DNA from: Tipula vernalis
Lineage: Eukaryota; Arthropoda; Insecta; Diptera; Tipulidae
Assembly (NCBI GenBank): GCA_958295665.1
Contig: OY282560.1
Coordinates: 142,778,091 to 142,842,090, forward strand
DNA length: 64,000 nucleotides
Direction: 5' to 3'
Below, one piece after another: positions 57,414-64,000 of the stretch. The notes beneath the pieces are model-generated. The model had not been told where the DNA came from. It searched no databases and saw only the letters and a program-made list of their open reading frames with translations. A program made the position numbers and the translations under genes. The stretch's first letter is position 1. Every line of letters begins with the position of its first letter.

Positions 57414-59700
57414 ACGTATGAGAAGTTAGCGCGAAATTTTCATCCCGAAAAGGCTTTTTTCTAAAATGTAGGTCTCACCTAAAATTAAGGGATCATCATT
57501 CCATCCAGAAAAAAATATTCAAAACTGTTAACCAAATGATATTCATCCCGAAAAATAATTGTAAAGAAATTGATTGAGGTTTAAGAGCATTATAGTAGAA
57601 TAAATATTTAAAATTCAAATATTTGATGATTCCTTTGGATTTCAATTTCTAAATTTTTTGTGCCGATTTCAGAGATGTGCCGATGAAATGATATATGGTA
57701 TTAGACTTATCAACACTTATGCAATTAGAAAAAACTACCCTCATCAGGAAATCACGGGGATTAATAGTGAAAATGAACCGTAACTTAAATGTATTACGAA
57801 ACATAATACTTACAATGAAATACGGCCAATTTCGAAATTTCTTGGGCCAATCTCAGAGATGTCCTTCTTTAGTCTAGCAATGCCCCTTATAGATGCTGTC
57901 TTACTTTGGCCACTGGAATCGTTATTGGTATAAAAATAAAAATGCAAATTATGCTCAAAATAAAAAACGAAAATAATTGAATAAGTATTATGTTTCGTAA
58001 TACATTTACGTTGCGGTTCATTTTCACTATTAATCCCCGTGATTTCTTAATGATGGAATTTTTTTCTAATTGCATACGTGTTAAGAATCGGATACCATAC
58101 ATCATTTCTGGGCGACATCTCTTAGATCGGCACAAGAAATTTCGAAATTGGCCGTGTTTCATTGTAAGTATTATGTTTCGTAATACATTCACATTGGGAT
58201 TCATTTTCTCTATTAATCCCCGTGATTTATTAATGAAGGTAGTTTTTTCTAATTGCATAAGTGTTAAGAAATCGAATACAATACAACATTTCTTGAGGTC
58301 ATTTTTGGGATTGGCGCAAGAAATTTCGAAATTGGCCGTATTTCGTTGTAAGTATTATGTTTCGTAATACATTTACGTTGCGGTTCATTTTCACCCTTAC
58401 GCCCCGTGATTCCTTAATGAGGGAATTTTTTTCTAATTGCATACGTGTTAAGAATCGGATACCATACATCATTTCTGGGCGACATCTCTTAGATCGGCAC
58501 AAGAAATTTCAAAATTGTGTTAAGAAGTCGGAAACAATACAACATTTCTTGGGGTTATCTCTGAGATTGGCACAAGAAATTTCGAAATTGGGCACTTTTC
58601 ATTGTAAGTATTATGTTTCGTAGTACATTTACGTTGCGGTTCATTTTCACCCTTAATCTCCGTGATTTCTTAATGAGAGTAGTTTTTTCTAATTGCATAA
58701 GTGTTAAGAAGTCGTATACAATACAACATTTCTTGGGGACATCTCTAAGATCGGCACAAGAAATTTCGAAATTTATTCGAAATTGGCCCTGGTTCATTTT
58801 CACTATTAATCCCCGTGATTTACAAATAAGGGTAGTTTTTTCTAATTGCATTAGTATTGAGGAGTCGGATACCATACAACATTTCTTGGGGACATCTCAG
58901 AGATTGGCACAAGAAATTTCGAAATTGGCCGTGTTTCATTGTAAGTATTATGTTTCATAATACATTCACATTGGGGTTCATTTTCTCTATTAATCCCCGT
59001 GATTTCTTAATGAGGGTAGTTTTTTCTAATTGCATAAGTGTTAAGAAGTCGGATACCATACAACGTTTCTTGGGGACATCTCTGTAAGTATTGTGTTTCG
59101 TAATACATTTACGTTGCGGTTCATTTTTACCCTTATTTCCTGTGATTTCTTAATGAGGGTAGTTTTTTCTAATTGCATAAGTGTTAAGAAGTCGGATACA
59201 ATACAACATTTTTTGGGGACATCTCTGAGATCGGCGCAAGAAATTTCGAAATTGGCCGTATTTCATTGTAAGTAATACGTTGCGGTTCATTTTAACCCTT
59301 ACGCCTAGTGATTTCTTAATGAGGGTAGTTTTTTTAATTGCATAAGTGTTTAGCAGCCGAATACCATACATTATTTCATGGGGAAATCTCTGAGATCGGC
59401 GCAAGAAATTTAGAAATTGAAATTTGATCACGTATTTAGTGTTTTATTCACTATAAATGTAAATATTTTGTGTCCAAAGGAATCATCAAATATTTGAATT
59501 TTAAATATTTATTCACCTATAATGCTCTTAAACCTTAATCTATTTCTTTACAATTATTTTTCGGGATGAATACCGTTTGGTTAAGAGTTTTGAATGTTTT
59601 TTTCTGGATGGAATGAAATTTTTTTTAAATTTTAGCTGAGACACACATTTTAGAAAAAAGCCTTTTCGGGATGAAAATTTCGTGTTAACTTCTCATACGT
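57414..59700. mobile_element. Foldback element with 182-bp internal units, inserted in mariner
   Basis: The left end ACGTATGAGAAGTTA (57414) and the complement of the right end (59700) match. The inverted arms stay similar for about 250 bp (CGAAATTTTCATCCCGAAAA, TTCATCCCGAAAAATAATTG, AATTCAAATATTTGATGATT). The interior is made of ~182-bp units, one inverted unit on the left (about 57671-57862) and 8-9 complete or partial units in the opposite orientation on the right (57985-59430). A ~120-bp single-copy spacer at 57863-57984 separates them. The flanks ACAGGCCGA / ACAAGCCGA give a 9-bp TSD with one mismatch (or 11 bp with a shorter TIR). No transposase is encoded. Confidence 0.85.
57985..59430. 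repeat. 182-bp tandem array of the foldback right arm
   Basis: GTAAGTATTATGTTTCGTAATACATT recurs at about 57984, 58164, 58348, 58605, 58943, 59085 and 59267. Each unit carries GTGATTTCTTAATGAGGGTAG, TTCTAATTGCATAAGTGTTAAGAA and CAAGAAATTTCGAAATTGGCC. Step sizes of 180-184 bp mark whole units. 257, 338 and 142 mark units fused or cut by internal deletions (for example at 58517 and 59084). Many overlapping open frames on both strands are by-products. Confidence 0.9.
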
Positions 59701-59869
59701 ACAAGCCGAATGTTTTGAAAGCTATTCCGGAAATCAACTTTAGCAACAGTTTCGATACGTTGGCATAAATTTATTCTATCCGAGGGGATCAAGAAGTAAG
59801 AATGATAAGCCGTTTGTGTTTAAATTAAAATGATTACTACTTTCTGATCACTGTAGTACCTATATGAAA

Positions 59870-62606
59870 ACTAATGGTGGAATCTATGAACTAATCTGTA
59901 AAACATAATTTAAATTTCCATAATTTTGTTGACAAATACATATAAAACTATAAAAGAATTTTTTTAACGAAAAAAATAAACAACTCGAGTCTATACATTT
60001 AGATTTTCTGTTGGAACGTTTTGTTTTTTTGTCTTTACAAGTATTTTCATTCTTATTTTATCGTCTTATCGCGTTTTTGTTTCCTTTATGTAGATGAAAC
60101 AAAGGCATCTTCGTCTTTTTGCCGTTTGCGAGTTTTAACTTTGAAGCTTTCTTTGTCGTTTTTGTTTATGACTTTTAATTGGATTTTCACTAACCAAATT
60201 GCAAATCAAAACAAGCAATTTTACATTGGCACTTATGCGAAACAGAAAAATGTTCATCTCCTATTAAAAACTCATATTTCTACTTTACGGTTATAATCGA
60301 AGCAACTTTAAATTTACAAAGCCATAGTCTAAAAAACGAAGCTTTTATAAAGGAATTAGAAACGAGGAAAAAACCAAACTTTTCATGTACCTAAAATTAC
60401 CACCTGTGGAAATTTCAAGTTCAAAAATTGTAGGAAAAGCAAAACAAAGTCATATAATATTTAGAACGTGTGATAATTTTGTAATTAAATATTTATTTTT
60501 TTGGTTTATACGATTTTAGACATCTGACAGACACTAGTAAAACTAAAGATAAATTTAGCAAGTAATATTTTAATTCGTCAGAGTCAACTTTGCTGTATTT
60601 TTGGGAAATGAAAGTTCGAAAAAATGTGTTTTAGAAATAATTTAATTTTAATATTTCTGCAATTAATATTTATTTAATACCAATATAGCTATTAATGTCC
60701 TTATATTGTTGTTAAGGATATGTAGAAAACTTTTATATAGCTTCCAAAAAATACGCCATAATGATTCTTGTTCTATATTCTAGAAGGCTCTGATACAGTT
60801 CAAGGTATCGATAAAATATTAATAATAACGTTACATGCATGTGTTAGTGCTTAAAAATTTATTTAATTTTGATGTACGAGTACGTACACATATTGATGTG
60901 TCGGTCGATATTTTATATAATTTATTATAAAATTTCATTTTAGTACATAACATTATTTTTGACAGTATAATATGTTATCCAATTTTTTTATTTATTTTGT
61001 ACAAAAAAATTTCATTTTAAACAGAGGATGAAACAATTTATTAATTTGCATAGACAAAACACATGTTAAAAAAAATAAAATCAAACAATTTAAAAGAATA
61101 ATGTCGTTATAAAATATTTTTGTACGTGGACATTTCGCCATGAAACATGTTTGAAACGCATTTTCAAGTACGAGTAAACTGTCACACTGCTCGCAACGTA
61201 AACTGAAGCCAAACTGTAAAATAGTGCACCATATAAAATGCACATAACTTATTTTTTATTATGACCAGTAGTTGTTTCATAAATTTTTTTTTTATATTTT
61301 GTTATACGAGTACGTTACATGCATGTAGATAGAGATTTTTAAAATATGAAAATTTGTCCGTCTATTTTTTTTTTTTTTTTTTTTTTTTTTTGTTTTCCCA
61401 GGACACCAGTGATGAAATATCAGTTTCACATTTCTCGGGTTGTTATATTATTTATACAGTTTTATGTATTCCAAACAAAGCAACATAAAGTTCAGTTTCG
61501 CATAAAAAATTGCATTCCATTTTTATATAAACTATAATAGGAAACAATAAAACTTTTTTGTTAATATTTTTATTTTTATTTTAATTTGTTTGCGTTATGT
61601 ACCCTATTCTATATTTATACATAACAAATAATTTAGATTATTAATAATTTTCGGTTTGTTTATTTGGTAATGTTTGTAACAAAAAAAAAAGAATTTTTAT
61701 ATTATTTCTGTTTCGTATTATTTTCCATTCGAAATTTAAATATAATTCACGTATAATATTACAAATTTATAATTGAAAAGATACTCGTATGTTATTATTT
61801 TTTTTTTTTTTTTTTGAGACCATTATTATATGAATATACATTTCGATTTTGTTGTTAGATGCATGATTTTGGTATAAAAATTGTATTTACTAATAAAGTA
61901 AAAATACAAAATAACACCATAAATTGAAAATGAAGAAAATTGAATACGATGGGAAAATATGAAAATTACACATACGTTAAAATCCATGAAGAAGAACGAA
62001 TCTGTATAACATGTCCAAATTAAATTTGTGTAAAAGTAAATTGATTAGAATTTATTTGGAATTTTAATTTTCATAAATTTTTTTCAATTTATATTATTAT
62101 TTTTGTCTATCTGACACACCCCGATTACCTTTCCTATAGGGTCATCTTTTTATTATGTATTTTTAAATTATACCATTATACCATTTGTTCACTCTGTAAC
62201 TCCCAAATCAGAAAAAATATCTTGTATTCTGAATTTTCCAATTATAGTTTCATAAGATATAACATTTCTTCAAATTATTAATATTTAACTTTAAAAGGGT
62301 TGTGCCGCATTTAATTTTTTTTTTGTTTTTGGAATACTAACTAATTTTCAAAACTAAAAGTAATTTTTGTAGATAAAGATAAATTCCACAACGATAATGA
62401 TTTTTTCTTAAAAGTTTTAGCTAAAATATTTTTGCTAATATGCAGACTCTAAGGATTAATTTTCGAAAGTTTTTTACAGTTGAATACAATATTATAAAAT
62501 TTAATAAAATAATATCATTGTAAATATTACAATGATTGCCAATAATTGAAAAGAAGCTTAGACATTAATTCCTTAAATGCGCTTTTAGAAAGCCGAGTGT
62601 ACTTTA
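59870..62606. other. AT-rich non-coding stretch
   Basis: No gene recognised. It holds a 27-nt T run at about 61364-61390, another at 61798-61815, and TACGAGTAC/GTACATGCATGTAG-type microsatellites near 60880 and 61310. Confidence 0.5.
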
Positions 62607-64000
62607 TTAACCCTTTCAGTTCAAAATTTTAGTTAGTCATAGGAGAATTGTTTTTGTTGATTTTTATTGTGACATGTCATGTCAGATTAACAAAATGATT
62701 TTATTCATTACAATATTGAGCCCGAGTGCTGTGGAATTGGGCTCTAAAATTTGTCCACAAATGAGTACAAATTCCGTCAAAGGTCATGTAAATGTTCAAA
62801 TTAAAATCACTTTCAATATCGAAAATTCTTTATTTATGTATTCATAGAATTCAATAAACATTAAATAAAATTTAAAAGATAAAAGTAAACTTAACAAAAA
62901 TATTAAACACATTTAAGGAATTCAGTTTCAACCTTAAAAACAATGTCCATCTAAATATTCAGTCTTTTCAGTGGTATTCGTAAAAGCCATTATTCTTGCT
63001 ATTGAGGCACAAATCCACTTTATTTTGTGCAACAAATCCTTGATTTACCAACGCAGCGGAATATGGTTCTTTGGGTCTATTGGTCGCACTTCACGTTTAC
63101 TCTTTTTTTATGTGCTGGAAATTGGAGACATTGATTCATTTGGATTGGATAGCGGTCGACCTCTCTTTTTTGGAATTTGATTGGTGGAAATCAAAATCTT
63201 CGCAAGGTGAATTCTAAATTTATAAAGGTCAAATTCCTTTTTGTATTCGATCCACGAGGAGGCAACCGCAAGGTCCAACAAGTGGGAAACCATTCTTAGC
63301 GTCCATTTTTTGCTTTTTATGAAAATTCTATAATAAGCTATTAATTGGTCCAAAAGATCCACTCCTCCCATTCCAAAATTATATTCGGCTACTATGCCTG
63401 GCTGTTTCACATCCACGTATTTTTTAATATTCTTGTCCCATCGGATTACGGTTTTCTCAACTCCCACACCCATGCAGTTTGATGCTAAGTTAATTGGCCT
63501 ATTATCTTGCCACTTCACAATACTTATGTTACCGTCTATATGTTCCGAACTTTTTTGACTCTAACTCCTTATTATTTACGTGTGGCGGTTGCGCAAACAG
63601 ATTAACCCTTATCGTACCAGTTGCATTAATTTTTAATTGTTTTAGTCTCTCAAATAATTGATAACTACTGAAATAGTTAGCAAAGAAAAGTGAATGGCCA
63701 TTTTGTGGTATCCGTTTAGCCAGTTCTAGCACAGCTGCTGGGCCAAATCCAAATTTTGATTGATTGATTGATTGCGATGTACGATCAAGCATTAAGCAAG
63801 TCTCCCGTATTATAAATGCGAATACCACACCACTATACCCATGTCAAAACACCATTCTTCATGAAGCCAAACCCCGTAAAGAAAGGCTTCACATCGATTA
63901 ACCACCCACATAAGTCTAATAGTATGATATCCGCCCCTGGCCAGGCTGCCGTCGTACACCTTTTTACATATAACAAGATCGAGGGATGGGAAAGGAATGT
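62607..64000 (-). mobile_element. Second piggyBac-type element, right part cut by the window edge
   Basis: TTAA at 62607-62610 followed by CCCTTTCAGTTC looks like a piggyBac terminus, and a piggyBac transposase fragment on the minus strand begins 500 bp further in. The terminus differs from the CCCTACAATGCAT end of the 28.7-36.2 kb element, so this is another family. The other end is outside the window. Confidence 0.55.
63108..63770 (-). pseudogene. piggyBac transposase fragment, second family
   Basis: The minus-strand frames carry GPAAVLELAKRIPQNGHSLF, FFANYFSSYQLFERL (the second catalytic Asp of F-D-N-Y-F-S is Ala here) and NATGTIRVN (63770-63580). After a 1-nt shift near 63530 come IVKWQDNRPINLASN, GMGGVDLLDQLIAYYR (third Asp) and KWTLRMVSHLLDLAVASSWI. 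The protein ends PKKRGRPLSNPNESMSPIS at 63108 without the C-terminal Cys-rich domain. Sequence further upstream (63770-64000) no longer matches, so the N-terminal half is missing or replaced. The Asp-to-Ala change and frameshift make it inactive. Confidence 0.8.

Larger units (their letters stand above)
56792..59790 (+). pseudogene. mariner transposase, broken by a foldback insertion
   Basis: It starts MSKKVQQRSCIKFCFKNGI, the mariner N-terminus. A 1-nt shift near 56865 precedes EKAFKEVKDLVLKNRRLTIR and DVADLTQISFGSIKSIL (helix-turn-helix). VFFDFLRMVQYEFFPLGQT (57171 on, first catalytic Asp) and WFLHHDNAPSHTAMVVRD (second Asp, about 57277) sit too close, so roughly 50 residues between them are deleted. 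HCFDSIKEIQAE is cut at 57413 by the foldback element. The same IQAE phrase resumes at 59701 with CFKAIPEINFSNSFDTLA, the normal mariner C-terminal order. The third acid of the D,D34D triad is not recognisable. A GGTCGGTAGCA phrase at 56680 may be the left TIR, and the right TIR is not certain (about 59860). Confidence 0.85.

Noticed and set aside
57695..59431. Several overlapping open frames of 60-125 codons on both strands.
   Set aside because: They repeat with the 182-bp unit, read the same unit in both directions and have no protein features; they are by-products of the tandem array.
1..64000. CRISPR arrays, bacterial-type operons, phage genes or rRNA.
   Set aside because: The window is plainly eukaryotic: spliceable intron, poly(A)-tailed retroelements, tRNA-derived SINE. 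No regularly spaced direct repeats with unique spacers were seen; the tandem arrays have contiguous units.

Overview
This window looks like a repeat-dense, AT-rich intergenic or intronic stretch of an insect chromosome, most likely a fly. It carries jockey-type retrotransposons with PRE_C2HC/zinc-knuckle gag, a PIF/Harbinger, a Helitron, mariner and piggyBac elements, ATG-TAC-type microsatellites and long poly(A)/(T) runs. No intact host gene, rRNA or CRISPR was found. Nearly all recognisable coding sequence is decayed mobile-element protein. The one host-like coding stretch is a splicing-factor SF3B1 fragment lying inside a transposon. Everything was read by eye without alignment software, so boundaries given without a target-site duplication (TSD) are approximate.

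Layout: 0.7-3.8 kb, a decayed PIF/Harbinger element with a Myb/SANT-like gene (+) converging on a transposase (-) that is split by a 752-bp MITE. 6.7-8.7 kb, a Helitron Rep/helicase pseudogene (-). 14.6-15.4 kb, a foldback element. 16.1-18.6 kb, scraps of an unrecognised multicopy-type protein (-). 19.8-21.9 kb, BEL/Pao and LINE fragments (-). 22.7-23.3 kb, a 173-bp tandem array.

28.3-36.6 kb is a nested locus. An internally deleted I-type LINE copy is flanked by a 14-bp TSD and is interrupted by a 7.5-kb piggyBac element with 13-bp terminal inverted repeats (TIRs) and TTAA on both sides. That piggyBac carries a transposase gene with few lesions, a roughly 120-bp satellite array and the SF3B1-like fragment. 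37.1-40.5 kb holds a second, 5'-truncated copy of the same LINE family with a 13-bp TSD.

41-46 kb holds dispersed repeats and a foldback-like structure built from CCGAAAGG-type minisatellites. 49.8-55.1 kb is a jockey-clade LINE with a 12-bp TSD, broken in its endonuclease by a 1.39-kb LTR-like insertion with a 4-bp TSD. 56.1-56.5 kb is a tRNA-derived SINE. 56.8-59.8 kb is a mariner transposase pseudogene split by a 2.3-kb foldback element made of 182-bp units. 62.6 kb to the end is part of a second, different piggyBac element.

The genes do not form a pathway. What is informative is the layering: at least four element-in-element insertions can be reconstructed from TSDs and from reading frames that rejoin across the insertions, which gives a relative chronology.
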